Of a stretch of DNA of 62,202 nt, positions 45,333 to 54,079 are shown piece by piece. Position numbers and translations under genes: made by a program. How positions within the stretch are numbered: the stretch's first letter is position 1; each line of letters begins with the position of its first letter. This stretch comes from an uncultured Bacteroidota bacterium (GTDB taxonomy: Bacteria; Bacteroidota; Bacteroidia; Chitinophagales; Chitinophagaceae): contig CAIYKV010000254.1 of assembly GCA_903926855.1 (NCBI GenBank), positions 1 to 62,202 of the forward strand, given 5' to 3'. The notes under the pieces are model-generated. The model worked only from the letters and a program-made list of their open reading frames with translations, was not told where the DNA came from and made no database searches.

Positions 45333-46061
45333 TTATTTATAATCTGCAATCCTGATCAGTTTATTAATATCCAATATCAAAATCTTCCGGCCCCTGGTTT
45401 GCAGGATATTTTCTTCTTTAAATTCTGTCAGCATTCTTACCACATTCTCCCGCGCAGTTCCCACCAGGCTGGCCAGATCATCCCGGCTCATATTGATTTC
45501 TATGGGCATACCGGGTTTGGCATTCATTTTATATTTTTCTCTTAAAACAATTAATTGAACGGCCAGCCTTTCCCGTACTGATTTTTGAGCAAACATTGTC
45601 AGGCTGTTAATTAATACAGTAAACTCGTGACTCAGGGTTTTTAGTAATCGATTGTTTAATAGGGATGATTGGCCTAATGTTTTCAAAAAATCTTCTCTGG
45701 GAATAAAAGCAATAGTAGATTCTTCAAGAGCAGCAGCAAAATCGGGGTATCTGTCATCGGAAAGAATGGCGTGGTACCCGATCAATTCACCTGTATTGGC
45801 AACATAAATAATTTGCTCTTTCCCTTCTTTGTTAACCTTGTATTTTTTTACTTTCCCATTAACAACAAAAAAAATGCCCGCTGCATAAGCCCCCTCTCTA
45901 AAAATAATATCCCCCTTTTTATATACCTGTTCGGTTTTATGCGTAGAAAGCATTTCCAGATCTGCGGGTGGAAGATCTGCCAAAATGGATTCGCTTTGAA
46001 AATCCCATTTATCAATTGGAAAAAGACCTGTGATGCTCATACTGGAAACAAATTTATCCAT
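45333..46061 (-). CDS. Crp/Fnr family transcriptional regulator
   Basis: This 242-residue regulator has an N-terminal cyclic-nucleotide-binding-like barrel (YKKGDIIFREGAYAAGIFFV, GELIGYHAILSDDRYPDFAA) and a C-terminal winged helix whose recognition part is MSRDDLASLVGTARENVVRM. It contains no cysteine, so it does not bind an FNR-type Fe-S cluster; a cNMP-like or other ligand is possible. A 20-base palindrome lies 14 bases upstream of its ATG, within the divergent promoter region, suggesting autoregulation and possible control of the methyltransferase operon. Confidence 0.92.
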   Translation of the reverse strand: MDKFVSSMSITGLFPIDKWDFQSESILADLPPADLEMLSTHKTEQVYKKGDIIFREGAYAAGIFFVVNGKVKKYKVNKEGKEQIIYVANTGELIGYHAILSDDRYPDFAAALEESTIAFIPREDFLKTLGQSSLLNNRLLKTLSHEFTVLINSLTMFAQKSVRERLAVQLIVLREKYKMNAKPGMPIEINMSRDDLASLVGTARENVVRMLTEFKEENILQTRGRKILILDINKLIRIADYK

Positions 46062-46075
46062 TTAAAATTGATAAA

Positions 46076-46095
46076 TATCACTTTTTCAAGTGATA
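46076..46095. promoter_or_regulatory. Palindrome, putative Crp/Fnr operator
   Basis: TATCACTT-TTTC-AAGTGATA has two perfect eight-base arms with a four-base centre. It lies between the divergent Crp/Fnr gene and methyltransferase operon, 14 bases from the former start codon. Size and symmetry fit a dimeric regulator site. Confidence 0.5.
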
Positions 46096-46125
46096 AGGTA
46101 TACCCATTGCGGGCAATATAAATGG

Positions 46126-46133
46126 TAACTTTG
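46126..46133 (+). promoter_or_regulatory. Possible -7 box for the methyltransferase-SulP operon
   Basis: TAACTTTG matches TAnnTTTG. A TTG at 46107-46109 lies 16 bases upstream as a possible -33 element. The ATG is at 46187. Confidence 0.4.
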
Positions 46134-46186
46134 CTTTAGAAAAATGCAATCCACTTCAGCTAACAAATCAGTTAGTTAGTTTCTTA

Positions 46187-46861
46187 ATGGGAAATCAGAT
46201 GCAGCTAAACGAAAAAACGAGCGATATAGAAAAATGGTTTCTATCTGATGACAGGTTTGATCAATTATATGCAACACCTATACAGGCGCTCGCCAGAAAG
46301 CACTGGACTCAATTAGAAGTTGCAAAAAAAGCCGCTGAATTTCTGTCGGCAGAACGCAATGCAAAAATATTGGATATCGGTAGCGGCGTAGGAAAATTTT
46401 GTCTTGCAGCTGCGCATTATCAACCCAATGCCTTTTATTACGGTGTAGAGCAAAGAAGTAATTTGATTGAACAGGCAGAACAGGCAAGAGAAGCGCTTCA
46501 TCTGGATAATGTTTCTTTTATTCACGGAAATTTCACACAATTGGATTTTCGGAAATACGATCATTTTTATTTCTACAATTCGTTTTTTGAAAATATAGCC
46601 GATAGCGGACAAATAGACGATAGTATTGCCTATTCCGGTGAATTGTTTAATTATTATAACCGCTATTTATACCGGCAACTTGAAAAAAAACCAATTGGTA
46701 CCCGCCTGGTAACTTTTCATAGCATGGATGATGAAATACCACAGGGATTTCATATGGTGGATTCAGATATAAATAACCTGTTAAAGTGTTGGATCAAAGT
46801 TGAAATGAGGTCTGCCATTCAAAAATGGCCCTTACAGGAGGTTCAAAAATTTCAGAGCTGA
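46187..46861 (+). CDS. Class I SAM-dependent methyltransferase
   Basis: This 224-residue protein has motif I of Rossmann methyltransferases (ILDIGSGVGKFCLAAA, about 64-79), YGVEQRSNLIEQA for motif II and a later motif DHFYFYNSFFENI with Phe/Asn typical of small-molecule enzymes. The substrate is not identifiable. It is first in a compact unit: the frame of the next gene overlaps its end by 37 bases, and a SulP transporter follows. The divergent palindrome suggests shared regulation with the Crp/Fnr gene. Confidence 0.88.
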   Translation: MGNQMQLNEKTSDIEKWFLSDDRFDQLYATPIQALARKHWTQLEVAKKAAEFLSAERNAKILDIGSGVGKFCLAAAHYQPNAFYYGVEQRSNLIEQAEQAREALHLDNVSFIHGNFTQLDFRKYDHFYFYNSFFENIADSGQIDDSIAYSGELFNYYNRYLYRQLEKKPIGTRLVTFHSMDDEIPQGFHMVDSDINNLLKCWIKVEMRSAIQKWPLQEVQKFQS

Positions 46862-46905
46862 TCCTTAAACTAACAAACATAAATACAATAGACAAGCAGA
46901 AAGAG

Positions 46906-47184
46906 ATGTGGTTATTATCGGATGCTTACAAAGCAAAACTCATTAATAATATCCTTTTTGCTGTATCACAGGAAGAAGTAACACAAATCATCGGAGAAGC
47001 CATTGCTTCTTTGGAAACCATTCATAGTAAAAGCAAAACCATTATCAGTTTTGCAGAGAGCGTACTCGCAGACATTCATGCATGTAACCCAATGAAAAAA
47101 GATGCCCAGCAGTGGAGCAATATTACCCTGAGCAGGGTGCTGCTGAATCGTATCCGTTTCCATTTTACAGCAGATGCTGTATAA
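46906..47184 (+). CDS. Small helical protein of unknown function between methyltransferase and SulP genes
   Basis: The open frame from 46825 overlaps the methyltransferase, but the ATG at 46906, preceded by the purine-rich AAGCAGAAAGAG, is the better start and gives about 92 residues. The protein is helical ([40 protein letters not shown]) with no signal peptide or recognised domain. It may be a soluble accessory of the methyltransferase or the SulP transporter, given the tight packing. Confidence 0.6.
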   Translation: MWLLSDAYKAKLINNILFAVSQEEVTQIIGEAIASLETIHSKSKTIISFAESVLADIHACNPMKKDAQQWSNITLSRVLLNRIRFHFTADAV

Positions 47185-47194
47185 AAAATTGATC

Positions 47195-48856
47195 ATGTTC
47201 AGGCCCAAGATATTTGATACATTAAAAAATTATACCCGCCAACAGTTTGGTAAAGACCTGATGGCCGGATTAATTGTAGGGATAGTTGCCTTACCACTTG
47301 CCATTGCTTTTGCCATTGCTTCCGGTGTTTCTCCAGAGAAAGGTTTGTTTACTGCGGTGATTGCCGGATTTATCATTTCAGCATTGGGAGGTAGTCGTGT
47401 ACAGATAGGTGGCCCAACCGGCGCTTTTATAGTTATTGTATATGGCATTGTGCAGAGTTTTGGGGTAAACGGATTAATCATTGCCACTTTTATGGCTGGG
47501 GTAATGCTCATCATTATGGGCTTCGCCAGATTGGGCGCTGTGATCAAATTTATACCCCATCCCTTGATCATCGGGTTTACCAGTGGTATCGCTCTGATTA
47601 TCTTCTCATCTGAGATGAAAGATTTTCTCGGATTAGAAATGGGTGCAGTTCCCGCAGATTTTATCGATAAATGGAAAAGCTATTTCACGCATATCCAATC
47701 GGTCAATCTCTATGCAGTAATTATAGCTATAATTACAGTAGCCATTATTATACTCTGGCCAAAAATTACACATCGGGTACCCGGCTCGTTAATTGCTATT
47801 CTGGTAACCACCGCTGCGATGCAATTATTCCATTTACCCGTAGAAACCATTGGCAGCAGATTTGGGGCCATTCCTTCCTCATTGCCAAGTCCGGTAATAC
47901 CACATATAGACTTTGCTACGATAAAAAAATTAATTCAGCCCGCGTTTACCATTGCATTATTGGGTGGTATCGAGTCATTACTCTCCGCTGTGGTTTCTGA
48001 TGGAATGATTGGCGGCAACCATAAATCGAATATGGAACTCGTGGCACAGGGAACGGCCAATATTTTCTCCTCAATTTTTGGGGGCATTCCGGCAACCGGC
48101 GCTATTGCGCGAACAGCTACCAATGTAAAAAATGGCGGTCGTACACCCATTGCCGGAATGGTGCATGCAATAACCTTGTTATTAATCATGTTGTTTGTAG
48201 GTAAATGGGCGGCCTTAATTCCGATGGCAACGCTGGCAGGTATACTGGTGGTGGTAGCCTATAATATGAGCGAATGGGAAAGTTTCCTGTTTGTTTTGAA
48301 AGGTAACAAAAGTGATATGGCTGTTTTGCTGACTACTTTTTTCCTGACCGTTATTATAGACCTTACTGTGGCCATTGAAATAGGTATGGTATTGGCGGCA
48401 TTTCTGTTTATGCGGAAAATGATACAATATTCAGATGTAAGCATATTTCAAAATGAACTTGCTGATACCGGGTCCGGTAAAGATGCTGAAGCCATTGGCA
48501 ATTTTGCGATACCCGCTGGCGTAGAAGTTTTTGAAATAACCGGTCCCTTATTCTTTGGTGCTGCCCATAAGTTTAAAGAAGCCATGCGTTTTATTGAAAA
48601 ACCTCCAAAGATCCTTATCATCAGAATGCGCAGAGTGCCTATTATTGATGCTACCGGTATCAAAACCATTGAAGAAGTATACAAGGAATCGAAGCGCCAG
48701 GGTACAAAAATTATCTTGTCTGAAGTAAACAGCGCACAGGTGTTGAAGCAATTACAGGATGCCCGTCTACTTTTTTCAATTGGTAAAGCCAATGTTACCA
48801 TCAATTTTGAAGCGGCTTTGGCCAGAGCAGAAAAGATTATTCGTGATCCCTTGTGA
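47195..48856 (+). CDS. SulP family inorganic anion transporter with STAS domain
   Basis: This protein of about 553 residues has the SLC26/SulP transmembrane domain, with [40 protein letters not shown] and [20 protein letters not shown], followed by a C-terminal STAS domain (about 425-545, [20 protein letters not shown], then [18 protein letters not shown]). SulP members move sulfate, bicarbonate, succinate or chloride; the substrate is uncertain. The start ATG at 47195 is chosen because an upstream ATG at 47174 would overlap the previous gene. It ends the operon. Confidence 0.92.
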   Translation: MFRPKIFDTLKNYTRQQFGKDLMAGLIVGIVALPLAIAFAIASGVSPEKGLFTAVIAGFIISALGGSRVQIGGPTGAFIVIVYGIVQSFGVNGLIIATFMAGVMLIIMGFARLGAVIKFIPHPLIIGFTSGIALIIFSSEMKDFLGLEMGAVPADFIDKWKSYFTHIQSVNLYAVIIAIITVAIIILWPKITHRVPGSLIAILVTTAAMQLFHLPVETIGSRFGAIPSSLPSPVIPHIDFATIKKLIQPAFTIALLGGIESLLSAVVSDGMIGGNHKSNMELVAQGTANIFSSIFGGIPATGAIARTATNVKNGGRTPIAGMVHAITLLLIMLFVGKWAALIPMATLAGILVVVAYNMSEWESFLFVLKGNKSDMAVLLTTFFLTVIIDLTVAIEIGMVLAAFLFMRKMIQYSDVSIFQNELADTGSGKDAEAIGNFAIPAGVEVFEITGPLFFGAAHKFKEAMRFIEKPPKILIIRMRRVPIIDATGIKTIEEVYKESKRQGTKIILSEVNSAQVLKQLQDARLLFSIGKANVTINFEAALARAEKIIRDPL

Positions 48857-49042
48857 AAGCAATCCTCTTTCTAATTCATCACCCGCCAAATCAGGAATAG
48901 ACAATTTATATACTTCACTTATTAGTAAAAATTTTCAGGTAACCGCTTATAAAATAATTTACTCATCCGCCAGCTATCTGTTCAGAACGTGCTAATTTAG
49001 AGGATGCAATTCCTGATTCATCTGTTGATAAATCCTTACTAA

Positions 49043-50482
49043 ATGAAAGCTGGCAAACAATTCATCTGCAGTATCCTTTTGTTATTGGCAGGCACTGTTT
49101 TCGGTCAAAAAAAATCATTGCAGGAGTATCTGGGCAATTTACCCTTCCCCATGCCAAAAGTTGAACCGCCTGCATTCAATAATCACTATTATTACCTGAC
49201 AGATTTTGGTGGAAAAAACGATGGAGTTACCCTCAATACCGGAGCTTTTAAGAAAGCCATAGAAGCCTGTAACCGGCAGGGAGGAGGTCATGTAGTAGTA
49301 ACAAACGGCACCTGGCTAACAGGACCGATCGAAATAAAAAGCAATGTTGATTTACATATAGAAAAAGGAGGGGTCATCCTTTTTACCCGAGACCATACAC
49401 AATATCCCATGATAAATGCCGGCAAGGGCGTAAGAACATTAACCACGGCCTTCCCCATCTATTCTATTCATTCCGAAAATATCGCTATCACCGGTTCAGG
49501 TAGTATTGATGGGGCAGGAGATAGTTGGCGCCCTGTAAAAAAAGTGAAAACAACCCCCGCTCAATGGGATGAATTTACCCGCACCGGGGTAGTTAGCAAA
49601 GACGGAAAAATATGGTGGCCCAGCTATGAAGCAATGAATGGTGAAGAATACCTGGCAAGGTTTACAGATAAAAAACCAGACTCATCTGAATATGTAAAGG
49701 CCAGGGATTATCTGCGTCCGCATATGGTATATTTCTATGATTGTAAAAATGTATTCCTCGATTCGATTACCTTAAAGAACTCCCCTATGTTTATGTTTTA
49801 CCCTAATAATTGTACCAACCTGTACATGCATAAGGTGACAGTGTACAATGAATGGTGGGCTCAAAACGGGGATGGGATAGATATCAGTGCTTCGAAAAAT
49901 GTGATCCTGTATGATTGTAGTGTAAATGCCGGCGATGATGGCATTTGTATGAAAAGCAGTGGCAAAAACAGTAATGGTCCGCAATTAGAAAATATACTGA
50001 TCCTGGCCTGTAAAGTATTCAAAGCACATGGTGGTTTTTCTGTAGGCAGTAATACCGATGGAGGCATGAGAAATATTTATGTGAAAGATTGTATCTATGA
50101 TGGCACCGATGTAGGTATCAATATGAAAAGTAATTCCGGAAGAGGTGGATTGGTAGAAAATATTTACATAGACAATATTGTGATGAAAAATATTGTGAAA
50201 GAAGCCATTCTATTTAATGCCTATTACGAAAACGTACCGGCAGGAAAAGAAGCAAAAGATGTGAAAACAACTGCTACAGATAAAATACCCGAGTTTACAA
50301 ATATTCACATAAGCAATATCTTTTGTGAAGGGGCAAATACCGGCGTTAGCATCACCGGATTACCTTCTATGCCGGTACACGATATCTATTTTAGCAATAT
50401 GAGTATCATTGCAAAAAAAGAGATCGATACTACACATGTTAAAAACCTGAATTTTGAAAATGTCAGGATTAGTAAAAAATAA
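49043..50482 (+). CDS. Exported GH28 polygalacturonase-like glycosidase
   Basis: This 479-residue protein has a signal peptide (MKAGKQFICSILLLLAGTVF) and a right-handed beta-helix of GH28 type: the start FGGKNDGVTLNTGAFKKAIE and the catalytic region NGDGIDISASKNVI, then VNAGDDGICMKSSGKN (the Asp pair) and AHGGFSVGSNTDGGMRN (His, Ser-Asn-Thr) correspond to the conserved motifs. It likely hydrolyses galacturonan or rhamnogalacturonan outside or in the periplasm. No other pectin genes are close by. Confidence 0.92.
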   Translation: MKAGKQFICSILLLLAGTVFGQKKSLQEYLGNLPFPMPKVEPPAFNNHYYYLTDFGGKNDGVTLNTGAFKKAIEACNRQGGGHVVVTNGTWLTGPIEIKSNVDLHIEKGGVILFTRDHTQYPMINAGKGVRTLTTAFPIYSIHSENIAITGSGSIDGAGDSWRPVKKVKTTPAQWDEFTRTGVVSKDGKIWWPSYEAMNGEEYLARFTDKKPDSSEYVKARDYLRPHMVYFYDCKNVFLDSITLKNSPMFMFYPNNCTNLYMHKVTVYNEWWAQNGDGIDISASKNVILYDCSVNAGDDGICMKSSGKNSNGPQLENILILACKVFKAHGGFSVGSNTDGGMRNIYVKDCIYDGTDVGINMKSNSGRGGLVENIYIDNIVMKNIVKEAILFNAYYENVPAGKEAKDVKTTATDKIPEFTNIHISNIFCEGANTGVSITGLPSMPVHDIYFSNMSIIAKKEIDTTHVKNLNFENVRISKK

Positions 50483-50489
50483 TATTCTT

Positions 50490-50999
50490 TTATTTTTTCT
50501 CGAGATATAACATCTGACCCAAATGACTAGCCAGGTGATTCGTTCTGCTGATTAGTATATTCAATTTATTGCGATGCGGTTCTTTCGCAAAATCTTCGGC
50601 AGATACCGAATTATGTTTACTTAGCCATTCAACAACACTCATCTTTTTAAAATAAGTGTTTAGACTATTGGTAACGGTATGAAAGTATTCTTTTAATGTA
50701 TCGATAGCAGGAAAGGTTTTTCCTGATTTATCCGGAGTCCTTAAAAATATATCTTCCAGTGCGGGATACATTTTATCCTGTAAACCCATGATGGCAAACA
50801 TACCATCACTGGCAGCAATAATATGTCCCAGTAAATAAACCCCTGTATTTTTCCCGGGCGAAGTTTCGGACAATAATTCCTCATCAGACAGTTTGGTTAT
50901 CAGCTCGGCCAACCGCTTATTCTGCATTTCCCAGGAACTGATGAGCATGGTAATGATCAGGCTATTCTTTTCTGTTTCAGTAGATAATGGTGTACTCAT
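50490..50999 (-). CDS. DinB family protein
   Basis: This 169-residue four-helix protein of the DinB/YfiT-like superfamily has the putative metal-binding His in VYLLGHIIAASD (about 58) and TNHLASHLGQM (about 153-157). Members include mycothiol- and bacillithiol-dependent enzymes, but many have unknown function. It converges closely on the GH28 gene (7-base gap). Confidence 0.88.
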   Translation of the reverse strand: MSTPLSTETEKNSLIITMLISSWEMQNKRLAELITKLSDEELLSETSPGKNTGVYLLGHIIAASDGMFAIMGLQDKMYPALEDIFLRTPDKSGKTFPAIDTLKEYFHTVTNSLNTYFKKMSVVEWLSKHNSVSAEDFAKEPHRNKLNILISRTNHLASHLGQMLYLEKK

Positions 51000-51348
51000 A
51001 TGGCATATTTTGAAATAAAATGAGTTGGAAATTTACTCATTAAATGGTTGTGCCCAAGGTTATTTTATTTTAGTATTTATTTTTTTGTTCAAAAGCATAT
51101 TTAAATGATAATGAGGAGATTAAATAAATTAGGCAGGCTTACATACAGTAAAGCTGAAAAGAATCTGTTTATGTTCAAGGATCAGGCATCAAATTTTCGG
51201 TTTTTATGTGTATTTTACCTTCGTGGGTAATGGTAGTGTTGACATTTTCTATTCGTATAGAAAATGCATTTCGCAAATTGAGATAATTCTATTTATTGAT
51301 TTTTCTGAAAATAAATTTTAAACCAAACCATAACCAAAAACAATCCCT
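51000..51348. other. Gene-free stretch before the DUF4242 gene
   Basis: About 350 bases without an open frame. It contains the perfect hairpin at 51243-51266, and otherwise AT-rich sequence with no clear TAnnTTTG box or RNA gene. Confidence 0.4.
51243..51266. promoter_or_regulatory. Perfect AT-rich inverted repeat upstream of DUF4242 gene
   Basis: CATTTTCTAT-TCGT-ATAGAAAATG has two perfect ten-base arms with a four-base loop, about 80 bases before the ATG at 51349. It could be a regulator site or a 5'-leader hairpin. No T-run follows. Confidence 0.4.
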
Positions 51349-51621
51349 ATGCCTAAGTATGTAATCGAAAGAGAAATTCCGGGTGCTGGAAATTTAACCC
51401 CTGAGCAACTAAAAGGAATTTCTCAAACCTCCTGTGGAGTGCTCAGTAATCTGGGGCCTCAAATACAATGGTTACAAAGTTATGTAACGGGCGATAAGAT
51501 TTATTGTATCTATATCGCACCCAACGAAGAAATGGTTCGCGAGCATGCCAAGCAAGGTGGCTTTCCTGCAAATTCAGTAAGTGAAGTAAAAACGATTATT
51601 GATCCTACCACGGCTGAATAA
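51349..51621 (+). CDS. DUF4242-domain (nickel-binding-like) small protein
   Basis: This 90-residue protein matches the DUF4242 pattern MPKYVIEREIPGAG, then QLKGISQTSCGVLSNLGPQI, CIYIAPNEEMVREHAKQGGF. It has a ferredoxin-like fold seen in small nickel-binding or dimeric proteins; its function here is unknown. A terminator-like hairpin follows the stop. Confidence 0.85.
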   Translation: MPKYVIEREIPGAGNLTPEQLKGISQTSCGVLSNLGPQIQWLQSYVTGDKIYCIYIAPNEEMVREHAKQGGFPANSVSEVKTIIDPTTAE

Positions 51622-51632
51622 ACGGCATTAAC

Positions 51633-51666
51633 AGGAAGAGTGATCGTTGAAATGATTACTCTTTCT
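51633..51666 (+). terminator. Terminator-like hairpin after DUF4242 gene
   Basis: AGGAAGAGTGATC pairs with GATTACTCTTTCT (13 pairs, two G-T wobbles) around an eight-base loop, followed by TATTTTAAT. It begins 12 bases after the stop at 51621. Confidence 0.6.
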
Positions 51667-51756
51667 TATTTTAATCCTCTTTGTAGTAAGAATGGCTTTA
51701 GCAAAATACTATCGTATCAATTTTACAGTTGCCCAACCTAACCTGGGTTATTTCTT

Positions 51757-52116
51757 ATGAAGCCAAAAGAACTCATTATACAATGGGTGGATGCATTTAA
51801 TAAAGCAGATGCTAAAAAAATTGCCTCATTGTATGCTTCAAGTGCTATCAACCATCAGGTATATACAGAACCGGTGACTGGCAGAGACCAGATTGAAAAA
51901 ATGTTTTCTGCCGAATTCGCTTCGGCTACCATGGTTTGTATCATTGAAAATATTTTTGAAGAAGGTAATTGGGGCATTCTCGAGTGGAAAGATCCACTGG
52001 GGTTAAGAGGGTGTGGTTTTTTTCAATTCGAGAAAGACCTAATCATTTTTCAAAGAGGCTATTTCGACCGTTTAAGTTTTCTGCGTCAGCAAAATCTTCC
52101 ATTGCCAAAGGAATAA
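51757..52116 (+). CDS. NTF2/SnoaL-like small protein
   Basis: This 119-residue protein has the NTF2/SnoaL-like fold: IIQWVDAFNKADAKKIASLY at the N-terminus and GRDQIEKMFSAEFASATMVC, GILEWKDPLGLRGCGFF. Similar proteins are ketosteroid-isomerase-like enzymes or binding proteins. It sits 20 bases before the SRPBCC gene on the same strand, so the two are probably co-transcribed. Confidence 0.82.
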   Translation: MKPKELIIQWVDAFNKADAKKIASLYASSAINHQVYTEPVTGRDQIEKMFSAEFASATMVCIIENIFEEGNWGILEWKDPLGLRGCGFFQFEKDLIIFQRGYFDRLSFLRQQNLPLPKE

Positions 52117-52136
52117 TGAATCTTGAATCATAAATA

Positions 52137-52562
52137 ATGAATAATAAAATGGAACCAATTACTGTTCAATCAGTCATTCATGCATCAGTTAGTAAGGTGT
52201 GGCAATGCTGGACCGAGCCAGATCATCTAATCCAATGGAATTTTGCCAATAACGATTGGCATTGCCCCAAAGCAGAAAATAACTTAACAGTGGGTGGTAA
52301 GTTTAGTTATACCATGGCCGCAAAAGACGGGTCTTTTAGTTTTGATTTTTGGGGTGTATACGATCAGGTTGAATTGTATAAGTCTATCAACTATTCTTTA
52401 GGGGATGGGCGAAAAGTAGCCGTTAGTTTTATTGCTCAAAACGATGCCACACTTGTAAAACAAATATTTGATCCGGAAGAGATCAATCCCGCCGAAATAC
52501 AAGCGGCAGGCTGGCAGGCCATACTCGATAATTTTAAAAAACATGTTGAAGCCGAATCTTAA
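52137..52562 (+). CDS. SRPBCC/AHSA1-like START-domain protein
   Basis: This 141-residue protein has the SRPBCC fold with the AHSA1-like pattern VIHASVSKVWQCWTEPDHLI, GGKFSYTMAAKDGSFSFDFW, and a C-terminal helix with GWQAILDNFKKHVE. Such proteins bind hydrophobic ligands. It follows the NTF2-like gene by 20 bases. The start may be the ATG at 52137 or the one four codons later. Confidence 0.85.
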   Translation: MNNKMEPITVQSVIHASVSKVWQCWTEPDHLIQWNFANNDWHCPKAENNLTVGGKFSYTMAAKDGSFSFDFWGVYDQVELYKSINYSLGDGRKVAVSFIAQNDATLVKQIFDPEEINPAEIQAAGWQAILDNFKKHVEAES

Positions 52563-52693
52563 TTTTCTTATCGCATACCTTTCTTGCGCAATCCGAGATC
52601 AACCCCGTTCTAATTTCCTCTGCTAGAGGCTATCGCCTTTCTCAGATTAACTTTTAGTATATTTCAGCACTATCTGAATAATAAACCCCTTCT

Positions 52694-54067
52694 ATGCGAA
52701 TTAAATCGATTTTGTTCTTGTTTTTACCTTTTTTGGCAACTGCTCAGACGAATAACGACAGTGTAATGATCAAAAAAATGGCAGATGAGATCATGGTAAA
52801 TGGCAAAGCCTATGATTTACTGAGGGAGTTAACCAAGAATATTGGGGGACGTTTAGCAGGTTCTCCCGCACAACAAAAAGCGGCTGTCTGGGGTAAGAAG
52901 AGTATGGAAGCAATGGGTGCTGATAAAGTTTTCTTTCAACCCTGTAAAACACCCAATTGGAAAAGAGGCGGTAAAGACCTGGCAGCAATTATCGAAATAA
53001 ATGGGAAAGCAACTCATAAAAATTTAGCTGTCATGGCTCTTGGAAATTCGCTGGCCAGTAAAGGAATGATAACAGGAGATGTACTGGCGGTAGCCGATTT
53101 TGATGAGTTGGAGAAAAGAAAAGCAGAAGTAAAAGGTAAAATCGTTTATTTCCATAGTATACTCGACCCAAAAATCATTATCACCGGAACGGCCTATGAA
53201 AATGCCTATACTTACCGGTCTGATGGTCCAAGCAGGGCGGCCAAATATGGAGCCATCGGCGTTATGATTCATTCCCTGAGTACAGCACCGGATAATGAGC
53301 CGCAAACAGGTGTTATGGAATACAATGATTCCTTCCCCAAAATCCCCGCAATTGCTTTAGGACCTGCTGATGCAAAAGCCTTGTATGCGCAGGCGAGAAA
53401 GGGAAGGGTTCGTGTACAATTGCAGACGTATGGATATTTTTTACCAGATGCAGATGAAAATAATGTTGTGGCTGAATTAACCGGTTCCGAATTTCCAAAT
53501 GAAATCATTACACTTGGTGGACACCTGGATAGCTGGGATGTAAACGAAGGAGCACATGATGATGGAACAGGCGTAGTGCATACTATGGAAGTGCTTAGAA
53601 CTTTAAAAGCAATGAACTATCATCCCAAACACACTATTCGTTTTGTATTATTTGCCAATGAAGAAAACGGAGGCAAGGGTGGACTGAAATATGCCGAACT
53701 GGCAAAACAACATCATGAGAAAATGATTTTTGCTATAGAAAGTGATGATGGTGGCTTTACACCAAGGGCTATTGGTATTGGTTGCAGCCCTGAGTTATTA
53801 AAGAAGTTTCAGCGCTGGAACCCGCTGTTAAAGCCTTATGGTGGCGAAGTAATCAGTGGCGGGGGCGGAGCAGATATAGAACCCCTGCCAACCGCAGATA
53901 AAAACGTAATCCTTTCCAGTTTGCTGGTGGATAGTCAACGCTACTTTGACCTGCACCATGCAAAAACAGATGTCTTTGAAAATGTAAATAAACGGGAACT
54001 GCATTTAGGGGCAGTGAATATGGCGGCCATTATTTACCTGATAGATCAATATGGAGTAGGACTTTAA
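52694..54067 (+). CDS. Exported M28-family zinc aminopeptidase
   Basis: This 457-residue protein has a signal peptide (MRIKSILFLFLPFLATAQ), a PA-like inserted region (about 130-230) and an M28 catalytic domain: GGHLDSWDVNEGAHDDGTGV (His/Asp zinc ligands), RFVLFANEENGGKGG (general base Glu), ESDDGG (Asp) and a final FDLHHAKTD His. It resembles plasma glutamate carboxypeptidase-type enzymes. It probably releases amino acids in the periplasm. It converges with the YVTN gene, 13 bases apart. Confidence 0.93.
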   Translation: MRIKSILFLFLPFLATAQTNNDSVMIKKMADEIMVNGKAYDLLRELTKNIGGRLAGSPAQQKAAVWGKKSMEAMGADKVFFQPCKTPNWKRGGKDLAAIIEINGKATHKNLAVMALGNSLASKGMITGDVLAVADFDELEKRKAEVKGKIVYFHSILDPKIIITGTAYENAYTYRSDGPSRAAKYGAIGVMIHSLSTAPDNEPQTGVMEYNDSFPKIPAIALGPADAKALYAQARKGRVRVQLQTYGYFLPDADENNVVAELTGSEFPNEIITLGGHLDSWDVNEGAHDDGTGVVHTMEVLRTLKAMNYHPKHTIRFVLFANEENGGKGGLKYAELAKQHHEKMIFAIESDDGGFTPRAIGIGCSPELLKKFQRWNPLLKPYGGEVISGGGGADIEPLPTADKNVILSSLLVDSQRYFDLHHAKTDVFENVNKRELHLGAVNMAAIIYLIDQYGVGL

Positions 54068-54079
54068 TAAACAAAGCTG

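Noticed and set aside
46825-46905. N-terminal extension of the small gene between methyltransferase and SulP
   Set aside because: It overlaps the methyltransferase gene by 37 bases and has no conserved look; the ATG at 46906 has a better upstream purine-rich sequence.
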